This document shows positions 47,275-56,895 of a stretch of DNA of 64,000 nucleotides, in pieces. This DNA is from Bacillus smithii (GTDB taxonomy: Bacteria > Bacillota > Bacilli > Bacillales > DSM-4216), in contig NZ_CP012024.1 in the NCBI RefSeq assembly GCF_001050115.1, forward strand, positions 2,522,001 to 2,586,000, given 5' to 3'. Each line of letters starts with the position of its first letter. The stretch's first letter is position 1. The notes below the pieces were generated by a model, which saw only the letters and a list, made by a program, of their open reading frames with translations, made no database searches and was not told the origin of the DNA. A program made the position numbers and the translations under genes.

Positions 47275-47772
47275 TCCGATTCTCCTATATTTTTAAGCTT
47301 TCCGTCCGTTCGATCCAAACGGGCAAGCTACCACTGAATGAAATCATTCCAAGTAAAACGATCATACTCTATTCCATTCAGCTTTCCTTCAATTCAACAT
47401 CCGCTTTTCAATTGAAACTACTTTTTAAATTTTATCTTCTTTCGAGTGTTTTCGTCAAGATGCCGTCCAAAACGACTTCAGCACAATGCGAAGGCAATGG
47501 TCCGACCAATGACCAATGGACTTCGCTCGAAAAAGCAGAGGGTCCCTTTTTCTCATCACAAGCAAAATAGGGGTTCGATTTTAAAGGACAATTGCCTCAA
47601 AATGACCGTTATGTCCAACTAACCATCAACAGTCCCCACTGACGGAAGTTTCGCTTTCCTCGTGTTGAAAGGATCTAAACTCATCATTTAAAAAAATAAA
47701 AACAAGTTCGCGCAAAAAAGACTTGCCGCTTTCTAAATTATTATTCTTTCCCATAGCATGAACAGAGACGAT
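47275..47772. other. Intergenic region between ytmP and amyX
   Basis: About 500 bases with no recognisable gene. A 36-codon frame starts at ATG 47460 on the plus strand (MPSKTTSAQCEGNG...) without a ribosome binding site. Confidence 0.35.
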
Positions 47773-47808
47773 AAAAAAGATTCCTGCTATTGAACACATA
47801 CATAGCAG
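47773..47808 (-). terminator. Terminator overlapping the amyX stop
   Basis: CTGCTAT (47784-47790) pairs with ATAGCAG (47802-47808); on the minus strand GAATC and six T follow. Confidence 0.65.
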
Positions 47809-49928
47809 CTAATAGGAGAAAGGACAAGCGTCTTTTCCACTTCTCGGATTGGTTGAATGCCTGCACGGTTCTCATCCGCAATCACTTTCCAAGCAGACTC
47901 GCCGGGAAGAGCCATTTCTCCAGACAATTCATTCGGATAAAACACGACGAGAATCTTATTCCAAGGTCCCTTGCCGCCCACGTCGTCCATTAAAACTGAT
48001 ACGATTCCCTCCCTTACTGTCCATTTTTTCAAATGCTTTCGGATCTCCTCAGCAGTTTGCAAGCGGAAAGCTCCATGATTTTTCCGAATTTCAATCAAAC
48101 CTTTTATATAATCAACGGCGTCTTTATAATTCTCCTTCCTGCTCCAATCCAGCCAATTGATTTCATCTTCGCTGTTATAGCTGTTTCCAACCCCTTTTTT
48201 TGTCCGAAAAAACTCTTGGCCGCTGTGAAGAAAAGGAATCCCCTGGGAAAGCAAAACCATAGCAGTAGCTAAAAGGTGGCGGCGACGGTTTTCCTCCTCT
48301 TGGTTTGGAAAACAAGCCATTAACTTATCCCACAAAGTATGATTATCATGGCATTCCACAAAATTTACAGATTGCAGCGGCTCTGTAAATATTCCCGTTC
48401 TGCCTTCTAAAGGGATGCTTGCGCACACCGCATGGAAAGCTTTTTCATACATATCCAGCTTTCCAAGAGCAAAGCCTTTGTCCGAAAGATGAAATACGCC
48501 CCCCTTTACGGAGTCGCGGAAAAAATCATTAAACTGGCCAATTTCGGGAAGTATATGCTGATTATGAAGCGCAGCTTTTTGCTTTCGGGGGAGCGGCGTC
48601 GGCAAATCCCATCCTTCCCCGATGATAAGACAGTCCGGCTTGTAAGAGCGAGCCACTTTTACTGCTTCTTTCATCGTTTCTACATCGAGAATACCCATTA
48701 AATCAAAACGAAACCCGTCAACATTATATTCTTTCAACCAAAACTCAATGGAATCCAGAATGAATTTTCGAGCCATCAGACGTTCAGAAGCAAAGTCATT
48801 TCCAACTCCGGTGCCATTGGACGGCCGCCCGTTTTCATCAAAACGAAAATAATACCCCGGAACAAGTTGTTCGAAAGCGGAGCTCTCCCGTTCATACAAA
48901 TGGTTGTAAACAACATCCATTATGACTCGCATTCCTTCAGAGTGAACGGCTTCAATCATTTCCTTTAACTCTAGAATCCGATTGTAAGGGTTTTGAGGCT
49001 CACTTGCATAAGATCCTTCAGGTACGTTATAAAATAGAGGGTTATACCCCCAATTGTATGATTCTTCCGGTTTTTCGTCAGAAACGCCGTAAAAATCGTG
49101 AAAAGGAAGAAATTCGATATGGGTGATTCCTAAATTTTTGATATAAGATAAACCCGTTATTCCTCCCGTCTTTCCTCTCGTATTTTTTTCCGCAACTCCT
49201 AAATATTTTCCCTTGTTCTTTACTCCGCTGTCAGGATGAATGGTGAGATCTCTAATCGATGTTTCGTATATGATTGCATTGACGGGCGATCCAAAAGACG
49301 GAGGAGAAACTCTTTTAACATTGGTTTTGCCGAGATCGACGACGCAGCTGTACTCGCTGTTCAGACTGACTGCTTTTGCATATGGATCAGCCGCTTTTCT
49401 CCATTCTCCATTTATAAAAACTTCGTAATAATAGCAAGATTGTTCCCAATCGCCTTTCACGACAGCAGAAAAAACTCCTCGTTCTTCCCGAATGAGCGAA
49501 AACGTTTCCCAATTGATTGCCCCTCTTCTTTTTACATGGACTTTCGCCTCTATCGCTGCCGGCGACCATATTTTAAAAACGGTCCTTTCCTTTGTATAAT
49601 GAGCTCCCAAATCTTTTCCCTCATAAAAAAACATTTGGTCGAACTCTTTCGTACGAATAACTTTGCCGACAAGTAATAACGTTTCTTGCCCTCTTTCATC
49701 CAAAATATAATGACTTTTCCCGAAAACCGGAACCACCGGAGATTCGCAACGATATGTTCTGCCGTATTCTGAATCCAGTTTCTCCAATATGTTCAAGTCA
49801 ATTATGGCATCTTCCGTTTTTAGTCGAAAAGAAGACGATTCTCCTTGAAAGTAATCGTATGAAAGAAAAATAGTGAAGACATCCAACTCATCTTGGTAGG
49901 CATGAAACGATTGATTTTTAGGAAGCAT
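47787..49928 (-). CDS. amyX: Type I pullulanase
   Basis: 713 residues, without a signal peptide, so intracellular. It cleaves alpha-1,6 branches of pullulan, glycogen or limit dextrins. An N-terminal CBM48-like module (about 120-210) leads into a GH13 barrel. The type I marker YNWGYNPLFYNVPEGSYA, the nucleophile Asp in VDGFRFDLMG, the acid Glu in IIGEGWD and the third carboxylate in VECHDNHTLWDKL are all there. The ATG at 49928 is chosen over a GTG seven codons earlier. Stands alone, as in B. subtilis. Confidence 0.94.
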   Translation of the reverse strand: MLPKNQSFHAYQDELDVFTIFLSYDYFQGESSSFRLKTEDAIIDLNILEKLDSEYGRTYRCESPVVPVFGKSHYILDERGQETLLLVGKVIRTKEFDQMFFYEGKDLGAHYTKERTVFKIWSPAAIEAKVHVKRRGAINWETFSLIREERGVFSAVVKGDWEQSCYYYEVFINGEWRKAADPYAKAVSLNSEYSCVVDLGKTNVKRVSPPSFGSPVNAIIYETSIRDLTIHPDSGVKNKGKYLGVAEKNTRGKTGGITGLSYIKNLGITHIEFLPFHDFYGVSDEKPEESYNWGYNPLFYNVPEGSYASEPQNPYNRILELKEMIEAVHSEGMRVIMDVVYNHLYERESSAFEQLVPGYYFRFDENGRPSNGTGVGNDFASERLMARKFILDSIEFWLKEYNVDGFRFDLMGILDVETMKEAVKVARSYKPDCLIIGEGWDLPTPLPRKQKAALHNQHILPEIGQFNDFFRDSVKGGVFHLSDKGFALGKLDMYEKAFHAVCASIPLEGRTGIFTEPLQSVNFVECHDNHTLWDKLMACFPNQEEENRRRHLLATAMVLLSQGIPFLHSGQEFFRTKKGVGNSYNSEDEINWLDWSRKENYKDAVDYIKGLIEIRKNHGAFRLQTAEEIRKHLKKWTVREGIVSVLMDDVGGKGPWNKILVVFYPNELSGEMALPGESAWKVIADENRAGIQPIREVEKTLVLSPISCYVCVQ

Positions 49929-50219
49929 ACATCCTTCTTTCCTTTCCACTGTTTCAGTCCTTGCTCCCGCTTAACGGATCATTAGCCAAGGAGACGGTGC
50001 CGCCCATTCATTTATAAAAATTCTTTTTGTCATCTGAGCACTCTGAAAGTGGAAATGTTTTTATCATCATTTTCTTTACTGACTTGTCAACAGAAACCTA
50101 TACAACGCTGAAAAATTACAGCCGGATGATGAAATTGATCCGATTATACAGCTAAAAGAATCCAGCTTTTGCCCCCTCTGATCGAATTTTATCTAACGGT
50201 CAGGCAGTTGGTGATAAAT
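49929..50219. other. Intergenic region between amyX and ytlQ
   Basis: No gene seen. It should contain the amyX promoter; I could not choose a cre site with confidence. Confidence 0.35.
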
Positions 50220-50244
50220 GAAAAGCACAGCTTTTGTGCTTTTC
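50220..50244 (-). terminator. Terminator at the ytlQ stop
   Basis: GAAAAGCAC pairs with GTGCTTTTC around a seven-base loop, overlapping the stop codon. Confidence 0.75.
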
Positions 50245-51238
50245 AAAGTGTTCTATCTTCTGCTTCATCTCCGATTTCAATTTCATGATCTGGCCATTCC
50301 GCCTCATCGTCCCACTCCGGCCTATTGATGCTGTTGGTTTCCGCAAATTCCAAAACGGTTTTGGCTGCTTTTAACTGTGTCATTTTTAACGGGGAACGGA
50401 ACTCTCTCATCGATTCAAACCATTTCGGATAGCTTTTTTTATCGAAAATGTGGAGATCAAAAGGAGGAGATGGATAATCAATGTAGCCGTTTCGCGATAT
50501 GACCGCTTTTTTCACCGGAAAATCCACATTGTACGTACGAAATAACTTAGACACGATGACCCCCATTCTTTGCAAAGAAAGAACCGGACTTAACACTTTT
50601 TTCTCTTTTTTTCCTATTTTTTTGATCCAGAATCGATCCGATGATCCAAAATAAACAGCCCGGTTTTCCTCCTCCAAAAAAGTAAGACACCATAGTTCAG
50701 TGGGCGTCAACAGGAGAACATCCAATTCGACCGGCGCCTTTTTCAAAGCCAATATCGGCTTATACATGACGAGAAACGTATCTGGAAATCTTTGCAGAAA
50801 ATATTTTAAGCGTTCATCATAAAAATATTTGTAATCAATATATGATGTTTCTGTTAAAGTGGAACTTGCCCACTTGATTTGAAATTCAAACAGCTGATCG
50901 AGAAAAAATTGTTTTAACTCCAATTCGTTCATATTCGAAAGATCCATTTGAAAAAAGGGAGACTCTTTCTTTTCATTTTCCCCTTCATCCATCGAAAAAT
51001 TCCTTTTTCGAAACATATTTTTCAATTTATGGAACATATTTGTTTTTTCCTTGTTCTCATCTTCATAAAAAAGGGATTCCTCTTGCGCCCACCCCTCATG
51101 CTCCTGTTTTTGCATTTCGCTCCAATTCACAAACTTGTCCCACTGTTGTTTTTTTAATCGGATAAATTGGGATGGGTAACGGTACACATCTTGTTGATAT
51201 CGAGACACATAATCTTGGAGCTTAATTAACTGAGCCAT
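50243..51238 (-). CDS. ytlQ: YtlQ-like protein, possible NERD-type domain
   Basis: 331 residues, soluble and charged. A basic/acidic N-terminal third is followed by a domain with IDYKYFYDERLKYFL, PVELDVLLLTPTELWCLTFLEE and PVKKAVISRNGYI. This strand pattern (Asp-x-x-x-x-Glu near the hydrophobic strands) is reminiscent of nuclease-related NERD domains, but I cannot confirm catalytic residues. Function unknown. Start is the ATG at 51238, overlapping the thpR end by 17 bases; an ATG 19 codons upstream also exists. The symbol follows B. subtilis gene order. Confidence 0.7.
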   Translation of the reverse strand: MAQLIKLQDYVSRYQQDVYRYPSQFIRLKKQQWDKFVNWSEMQKQEHEGWAQEESLFYEDENKEKTNMFHKLKNMFRKRNFSMDEGENEKKESPFFQMDLSNMNELELKQFFLDQLFEFQIKWASSTLTETSYIDYKYFYDERLKYFLQRFPDTFLVMYKPILALKKAPVELDVLLLTPTELWCLTFLEEENRAVYFGSSDRFWIKKIGKKEKKVLSPVLSLQRMGVIVSKLFRTYNVDFPVKKAVISRNGYIDYPSPPFDLHIFDKKSYPKWFESMREFRSPLKMTQLKAAKTVLEFAETNSINRPEWDDEAEWPDHEIEIGDEAEDRTL

Positions 51239-51812
51239 TTCCTTTCGATTCCTTTCCTTCCTTATTTTCGAAACAAAACCGGACAATTTCTTCATACATG
51301 GGCGAACGGTCTAAATGGGTCTGATACAACACCACTGAGTCTGCTTGAAAAATATGGGAAGGTGGTTTGGCGTACAAAAAACCGGTTGCATCTGTAAACG
51401 AAATATCCCCATTCCATTTTTTCGCCAGCGTAATATGAGGGCGGAATGGTTTAGAATCCAACTGAAAACCTGCCTCTTTCGCAGCTTGGAATACTTGTTT
51501 TTGAATATCGAAGAGGCGGTTGTTCTGTTTGGTTCCTGCCCAAAAAATTCGGGGAGATTCTTTACGGCCGAATGTTCCGATAGAGTCAATCTGCACGGAA
51601 AAAGGCGGCGTTTTTTCGACGATCCGTTTTACTGTATCCACCGCTTCTTGTAACGGCTTTGGATCTGCGTCGCCTAAAAAAGCGAACGTAATATGATAAT
51701 CGTTCGGGTGCACCCAACGTTTGAACGGCAATGAAAATTGGCGCCGCCAAGAATACAAATATTCTTTTGTTTCATCAGGCAGCCTTAAAGCAAAAAAATA
51801 ATGAGTTTTCAC
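51222..51812 (-). CDS. thpR: RNA 2',3'-cyclic phosphodiesterase ThpR (YtlP)
   Basis: 196 residues of the 2H phosphoesterase family. The two catalytic HxTx motifs are HITFAFLG and HITLAKKW. It opens 2',3'-cyclic phosphates, with tRNA half-molecules as presumed substrates. Start is the GTG at 51812, eight bases after AGGAG; GTG codons slightly upstream are too close. Coupled with ytlQ. Confidence 0.9.
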   Translation of the reverse strand: MKTHYFFALRLPDETKEYLYSWRRQFSLPFKRWVHPNDYHITFAFLGDADPKPLQEAVDTVKRIVEKTPPFSVQIDSIGTFGRKESPRIFWAGTKQNNRLFDIQKQVFQAAKEAGFQLDSKPFRPHITLAKKWNGDISFTDATGFLYAKPPSHIFQADSVVLYQTHLDRSPMYEEIVRFCFENKEGKESKGNGSVN

Positions 51813-51990
51813 TTCCACCACTCCTATGATTGGCCCTCCAGCACATGATGTCTAAAAATCGAGCCACTATCCCAAAATAATAATTACATTGTATCAAAAA
51901 ATGGGAAAAAGTATAAAATCTGCAAAAGTTGATTAGACCTCTAAGAATAGGTATGATGAATAATGAAGATTAGAAAGGAAGGCGTAAACA

Positions 51991-52920
51991 ATGAAGATCG
52001 TTCAAAACATAGCTGATCTAATCGGCGATACACCTTTGGTAAAACTAAACCGTCTTAATCCCAAAAACGGGGCCGATATTTACTTAAAGCTGGAATATTT
52101 CAATCCGAGCAAAAGTGTAAAAGACCGCGCCGCGTATAATATGATTGTGGAAGCAGAAAAAGCGGGACTGTTGAAAAAAGGATCCACCATTATTGAACCA
52201 ACGAGCGGCAATACCGGCATTGGTCTAGCGATGAATGCAGCGGCTAGAGGATATCGCGCCATTATCGTGATGCCGGATACCATGACAAAAGAGCGCATTA
52301 ACTTATTAAAAGCATACGGCGCCGAAGTCGTTCTGACTCCAGGAAATGAAAAAATGCCCGGAGCCATCAAAAAGGCGAAAGAATTGGCTGCGGAAATACC
52401 AAATAGCTTTATCCCCATGCAATTTGAAAATCCCGCCAACCCGGATGCCCATCGCCGCACTACCGCTATCGAAATCGTTGAGGCCATGAAAGAACTCGGA
52501 AAAGAGTTGACGGCTTTTGTAGCGACATCCGGTACTGGAGGAACGATTACCGGAACCGGTGAAGTACTGAAGGAACACTATCCCAATCTCAAAATCCATG
52601 TTGCCGAACCTTATGGATCGCCGGTATTATCGGGCGGAAAACCAGGAAAACATAAACTTGTAGGGACAAGTCCGGGATTTATTCCTGCCACCTTGAATAC
52701 GGAAGTATATGATCAAATCCATTTAGTAAAAGATGAAGAAGCGTATGAAATGACCCGCAAGTTGGCCAAAGAAGAAGGTATTCTTGTCGGCCCTTCATCC
52801 GGTGCTGCTTGCTTTACTGCCATCAAAGTGGCAAGTGAGCTTTCAAAAGATGACGTCGTTGTTTGTATGACAGCTGATACAGGCGAACGTTATTTATCAA
52901 GCGACCTTTTCCGATATTAA
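51991..52920 (+). CDS. ytkP: Cysteine synthase family protein (YtkP)
   Basis: 309 residues, PLP fold type II. The PLP lysine is in PSKSVKDRAAYNM, the substrate loop in EPTSGNTGIGLA, the phosphate loop in VATSGTGGTITGTG and the PLP-N1 serine in GPSSGAACFTA. It should convert O-acetylserine and sulfide to cysteine, or act on a related substrate. The start follows GAAAGGAAGGCGTAAACA. Not part of a sulfur operon; B. subtilis ytkP occupies the same place. Confidence 0.9.
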   Translation: MKIVQNIADLIGDTPLVKLNRLNPKNGADIYLKLEYFNPSKSVKDRAAYNMIVEAEKAGLLKKGSTIIEPTSGNTGIGLAMNAAARGYRAIIVMPDTMTKERINLLKAYGAEVVLTPGNEKMPGAIKKAKELAAEIPNSFIPMQFENPANPDAHRRTTAIEIVEAMKELGKELTAFVATSGTGGTITGTGEVLKEHYPNLKIHVAEPYGSPVLSGGKPGKHKLVGTSPGFIPATLNTEVYDQIHLVKDEEAYEMTRKLAKEEGILVGPSSGAACFTAIKVASELSKDDVVVCMTADTGERYLSSDLFRY

Positions 52921-53088
52921 TCATTCGTGTCTGTCCACCAGCAGTGTTCCTTACTCTCCACGGATTATAGGGAAAATCCTGCTGGACCCATCAAAAATAA
53001 CGGAAAAACCACGTTTTTGCCGAACCTTTTGGTGGGGTATTTTTCCATCCATATTTTTGCCCACGGAATTCGCAAGGGGTCACATTCA

Positions 53089-53131
53089 TAAAAAAGCCAA
53101 AGCCTTCTATCTCTTCTGAAAAGCTTTGGCT
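53089..53131 (-). terminator. Terminator after dat
   Basis: AGCCAAAGC (53095-53103) pairs with GCTTTGGCT (53123-53131); six T follow on the minus strand. Confidence 0.85.
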
Positions 53132-53163
53132 AAACCACTATTCTTTCTTTTCCTGTTCAATCT

Positions 53164-54024
53164 CTATCCTTCAGTAATTTTACTTAAAGCTTCGATTTCT
53201 TTTTCTAACAACTCCTGTATTTTTAACGTAACCGCACCTGGTTTTCCATCAGCCACCGGCTTCTCGTTTACTTCCACAACAGGAAGAACTTCGGACGTAG
53301 TGGAAGTAAGAAATACTTCATCTGCTTGCAGCAGTTCTTGTTTCGTAAACGGCTTCTCGTCCACTTGAATGCTGTTTGCTTGGCATAACGAAATGACTAC
53401 CTGCCTAGTAATTCCGTTTAAAATCAAGTTGTTTGCCGGATGTGTTTGCACAACTCCTTGTTTCACAATAAAAATATTGGAAGAGGAGCCTTCCGTTACA
53501 GTTTCTCCACGATGCAGCACCGCTTCATAGCACCCCTCGGAAGCCGCTTTTTGCTTCGCCAGTAAATTTCCCAGCAAATTTAAACTTTTAATATCGCATC
53601 GCAGCCAGCGAATATCTTCCACAAACAGCGCTTTCACGCCATATTTTCTTTCCTTGTCAGGCCTTTCGAATGATTTAGTATATGCCACCACAACAGGTAA
53701 AACGCTTGAATCAGGAAAGGCGTGAGCTCTAGGAGACGCACCGCGTGTCAATTGTAAATACACGCTTCCTCCATCCAACTCATTTTTCTCAATTAATTCT
53801 TCAAGCAAGGCTTTCCATTCATCATTTGTATAAGGATTTTGAAGGGAAATTTTTTCCGCACTTGATTGAAGGCGAGACAGATGCTGATCGACAGCAAACA
53901 TTTTACCATGATAAACCCTGATGACTTCATAGATTCCATCGCCAAATTGATAGCCGCGGTCTTCAATATCCACTTTGGCTTCTTTTCTCGGCAAAAACTC
54001 CCCATTTAACAGTACCCATTCCAT
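53164..54024 (-). CDS. dat: D-amino acid aminotransferase
   Basis: 286 residues, PLP fold type IV. EDRGYQFGDGIYEVIRVYHG is the family start, the PLP lysine is in RCDIKSLNLLGNLLAK, and GSSSNIF lies near the cofactor ring. It moves amino groups between D-alanine and D-glutamate, feeding the wall. The ATG at 54024 follows GGGGGAGATACCG; one five codons upstream overlaps it. Lies 70 bases after pepV and is probably co-transcribed with it. Confidence 0.93.
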   Translation of the reverse strand: MEWVLLNGEFLPRKEAKVDIEDRGYQFGDGIYEVIRVYHGKMFAVDQHLSRLQSSAEKISLQNPYTNDEWKALLEELIEKNELDGGSVYLQLTRGASPRAHAFPDSSVLPVVVAYTKSFERPDKERKYGVKALFVEDIRWLRCDIKSLNLLGNLLAKQKAASEGCYEAVLHRGETVTEGSSSNIFIVKQGVVQTHPANNLILNGITRQVVISLCQANSIQVDEKPFTKQELLQADEVFLTSTTSEVLPVVEVNEKPVADGKPGAVTLKIQELLEKEIEALSKITEG

Positions 54025-54094
54025 CGGTATCTCCCCCATTCCCTCTTCATTGAAAAACTCAATTAAATCAATCCATTGTCCACAGCTTTTTCTA

Positions 54095-55510
54095 TTATCT
54101 CGTTAATTCATATATGGCTTGAGCATAAATCGCGGTTGCTTTCCATAAATCTTCTAAAAACATATACTCATCTTTTTGATGGGCTACGTCCGGTCTTCCT
54201 GGAAAAAGAGCTCCAAAAGCAACCCCCGTATCAAGCGACCGTGCGTACGTTCCTCCGCCAATGGCCAAAAGTTCCGCTTTTTCACCGGTTTGCTGTTCAT
54301 ATACATTCGCCAACGTTTGAATAAACGGATGGTCTTTGTCTACATGATGAGGTTTGCTGTCAGAGAAATTTTCAATGGCCAATCCCTTATCACGAAGACT
54401 GTTTTTTAGCTGATCTATACGATCTTTAAGAGGAAAGGTGACAGGATAACGCATACTGATTCCTATTTTTCCTCCACGATTCCGGTCAAAAGAAAGAATG
54501 CCAGCATTCAACGATAATTTGCCTGTTATATCATCTTCATAAGCGAGGCCTAATGAATCTCCTGTGAAATCTTGATGGAAATAATGAGAAACAAATTGGA
54601 AAAAATCTTTTTCGTATTCTGGCAGATCTAAACGAGATAAGAAATCACATAAATACAAACCCGCATTTTTTCCTTTTTCAGGCTCCGAGCCATGCACGGA
54701 TATTCCTTCCATTTCCAGGACCAGATCGCCTCTGTCCATGAAATACTTGCCCTGCAAACCGTTTTCGCTCAAATAATCGGAAAACTGCTGCAAAATTTTT
54801 GTTTCCCCATGATGAACCATCAAAACCGCTTTTGCGTGATCAGGGACCATATTATACCGTCTTCCCGATTGAAAGGAGAGCACTTCTACCTCGCTTTCGG
54901 CCGCATCCTTCTCTTTTGCCGTTTGCACGATATCAAAATCAGCAATTCCTTTTTCTGCATAAATAATAGGAAAATCCGCGTCGGGAGCAAATCCAAAAGT
55001 CGGCATTTCCTCGACCTGAAAATAATGGTCGACACAGCGCCAATCGCTCTCTTCATCCGTTCCGATAATCATTCGAACCCGTTTGTTAATCGGCACTCCA
55101 AGATCCTTAACAATTTTCATCGCATAATAAGCCGCCATCGTCGGACCTTTGTCATCGATGGAGCCACGCCCAAATATTTTTCCGTCTTTGATTTCCCCGC
55201 CGAACGGCTCCACAGACCAGCCGTCTCCTTCAGGAACAACATCTACGTGACAAAGGATTCCTAAAAGCTCATCCCCTTGGCCAAATTCAATATGACCTGC
55301 CACATTTCCGACATTGCGGCTGCTGAATCCATCTCTTTCTCCCAATTTCAGCATAAATTCAAGCGCTTCTTTTACTCCTTTTCCTAACGGAGCGTCACTC
55401 GTCGCATGGCTTTCATCCAAAACGCTTTTTATTTGAATCAATGATTGCAAATCGCGAATCAATTCCTCTTTTCTTTTTTCGACTTCTTCGTTCCAACGAA
55501 TTTCAGCCAT
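54095..55510 (-). CDS. pepV: Xaa-His/broad dipeptidase PepV (YtjP)
   Basis: 471 residues, M20 family zinc peptidase. Metal ligands are in LCHVDVVPEGDGW, FGRGSIDDKGPTMAA and GTDEESDWRC; the lid domain carries YNMVPDHAKA; the last ligand is in IGGGTYARSLD. It cleaves dipeptides, including beta-Ala and D-amino types. The start follows AAAGGAGAACAAA. Confidence 0.94.
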   Translation of the reverse strand: MAEIRWNEEVEKRKEELIRDLQSLIQIKSVLDESHATSDAPLGKGVKEALEFMLKLGERDGFSSRNVGNVAGHIEFGQGDELLGILCHVDVVPEGDGWSVEPFGGEIKDGKIFGRGSIDDKGPTMAAYYAMKIVKDLGVPINKRVRMIIGTDEESDWRCVDHYFQVEEMPTFGFAPDADFPIIYAEKGIADFDIVQTAKEKDAAESEVEVLSFQSGRRYNMVPDHAKAVLMVHHGETKILQQFSDYLSENGLQGKYFMDRGDLVLEMEGISVHGSEPEKGKNAGLYLCDFLSRLDLPEYEKDFFQFVSHYFHQDFTGDSLGLAYEDDITGKLSLNAGILSFDRNRGGKIGISMRYPVTFPLKDRIDQLKNSLRDKGLAIENFSDSKPHHVDKDHPFIQTLANVYEQQTGEKAELLAIGGGTYARSLDTGVAFGALFPGRPDVAHQKDEYMFLEDLWKATAIYAQAIYELTR

Positions 55511-55835
55511 ATTTTGTTCTCCTTTAACTCTTTACTTTCTTCTTTTATTTTACTCTTCCCGGCCTGCAAAAAAAACATTTCGCCATTGAAAAAATCTTTA
55601 ATCAAAAACTGCTATTTTACGACAACGGGATAAATTATCCACATTTGGGGCAAAATTTCAGTAAATTCAAGTTTTTTTTATAGTAAAATATCACCTAAAG
55701 GGGTATAATGTAATTATCAGACATCTTAAATTTCTTTGCAAAGGAGTTGTCTGAAACGAAAATCGTTACATAAAAATATACCACATAAGTCGTCCGTTGT
55801 TATTGCCTCTGGAAAAAAGAAGAGGGAGTGGTTTT
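55511..55835 (+). promoter_or_regulatory. Promoter and leader region of ytzE
   Basis: A perfect TATAAT lies at 55704-55709; the -35 position 17 bases upstream is poor. Right at the expected 5' end of the RNA, TCAGACA (55717) pairs with TGTCTGA (55748-55754), and the loop contains AAAGGAG. No gene otherwise. Confidence 0.45.
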
Positions 55836-56054
55836 TTGAAACCTTCAACCAATCGGATGTTGACTAGGATTAAGTCCGTTTACATGTTCATTAAAGAAAA
55901 TGGAACTGTCACTACGCAACAGATTGTCGATGAGTTTGGCATCACTCCTCGCACTATCCAACGCGACTTAAATGTGTTAGTTTACAATGATTTAGTTCAA
56001 AGCCCTAGCAGGGGCAAATGGACAACAACGTCTAAGAAAGTGAAAATATCCTAA
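55836..56054 (+). CDS. ytzE: Small DeoR-type HTH regulator YtzE
   Basis: 72 residues, only the DNA-binding half of a DeoR protein: RIKSVYMFIKENGTVTTQ and FGITPRTIQRDLNVL form the winged HTH. Targets unknown. Start is a TTG seven bases after AGGGAG. Convergent with ytiP over a shared terminator. Confidence 0.88.
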   Translation: MKPSTNRMLTRIKSVYMFIKENGTVTTQQIVDEFGITPRTIQRDLNVLVYNDLVQSPSRGKWTTTSKKVKIS

Positions 56055-56060
56055 TGCGAA

Positions 56061-56107
56061 AAAAAGCGATTCCCGCTTAATCGGACGGGAAATCGCTTTT
56101 CTTTTTT
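56061..56107. terminator. Shared terminator of ytzE and ytiP
   Basis: AAAGCGATT and CCCG pair with CGGG and AATCGCTTT (one bulged A); T-runs on both strands. Confidence 0.85.
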
Positions 56108-56843
56108 ATCTTTCGCTGTTTTTTCGCATCAGGACGTACTGCTGCAAGGAAGCGATCTCCTCTTGCCGCAATTCCCGATACTCTCCTAGTTTCAGTTCTT
56201 CATCCAATGTGAGTGGCCCCATTTTAAGACGCTTCAAATAGATGACTCGTTTTCCGACGGCTTCAAACATTCTTTTGACTTGATGAAATTTCCCTTCAGT
56301 AATCGTTAACTCAATATGAGAACGAATCCCGCTTTGAAGAATGTTCAATTGAGCCGGCTTCGTTACATATCCGTCATCCAGTTCGATGCCTTTTGAAAAA
56401 ACGTTTCGGTCATTTTCCGTCACTTCTCCTGCAATTACGGCAAAATAGGTTTTCGGAACATGCTTTTTAGGGGACAAAAGCAGGTGAGCCAACTGACCAT
56501 CATTGGTCAACAGCAATAGGCCCTCTGTATCTTTATCAAGCCTTCCAACCGGAAACGGCTGAAACACCTGATCTTTTGGATCCAGCAAATCTACAACTGT
56601 TTCCTCATATAAATCTTCTGTGGCGGAAATAACACCGGCTGGTTTATTCATCATAAAATAGACAAATTCTTTGTAATGAACGATTTCCCCCAAAACTTCT
56701 ACCTTGTCCGTTTGTGGTTGAACATGCGTTTTCCCATCTTTGACCGGTGCCCCATTCACGAGCACCGCCCCTTTTTTCAACAGACTTTTCACTTCTTTTC
56801 TGCTTCCATAGCCGAGATTGGCCAGCATGCGATCAATTCTCAT
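56106..56843 (-). CDS. ytiP: 16S rRNA pseudouridine synthase (RsuA family, YtiP)
   Basis: 245 residues. An N-terminal S4 domain (MRIDRMLANLGYGSRKEVKS) is followed by the catalytic domain with the active Asp in VGRLDKDTEGLLLLTNDG and the TEGKFHQVKRMFEAVG block. It isomerises a uridine, by homology U516 of 16S rRNA. Start is the second ATG after AAGGAGG (56843). Confidence 0.92.
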   Translation of the reverse strand: MRIDRMLANLGYGSRKEVKSLLKKGAVLVNGAPVKDGKTHVQPQTDKVEVLGEIVHYKEFVYFMMNKPAGVISATEDLYEETVVDLLDPKDQVFQPFPVGRLDKDTEGLLLLTNDGQLAHLLLSPKKHVPKTYFAVIAGEVTENDRNVFSKGIELDDGYVTKPAQLNILQSGIRSHIELTITEGKFHQVKRMFEAVGKRVIYLKRLKMGPLTLDEELKLGEYRELRQEEIASLQQYVLMRKNSER

Positions 56844-56895
56844 CATGAACCTCCTTGAAGATGGGAACCACAAGCAGCTAAAAGCAAAAGGATCA

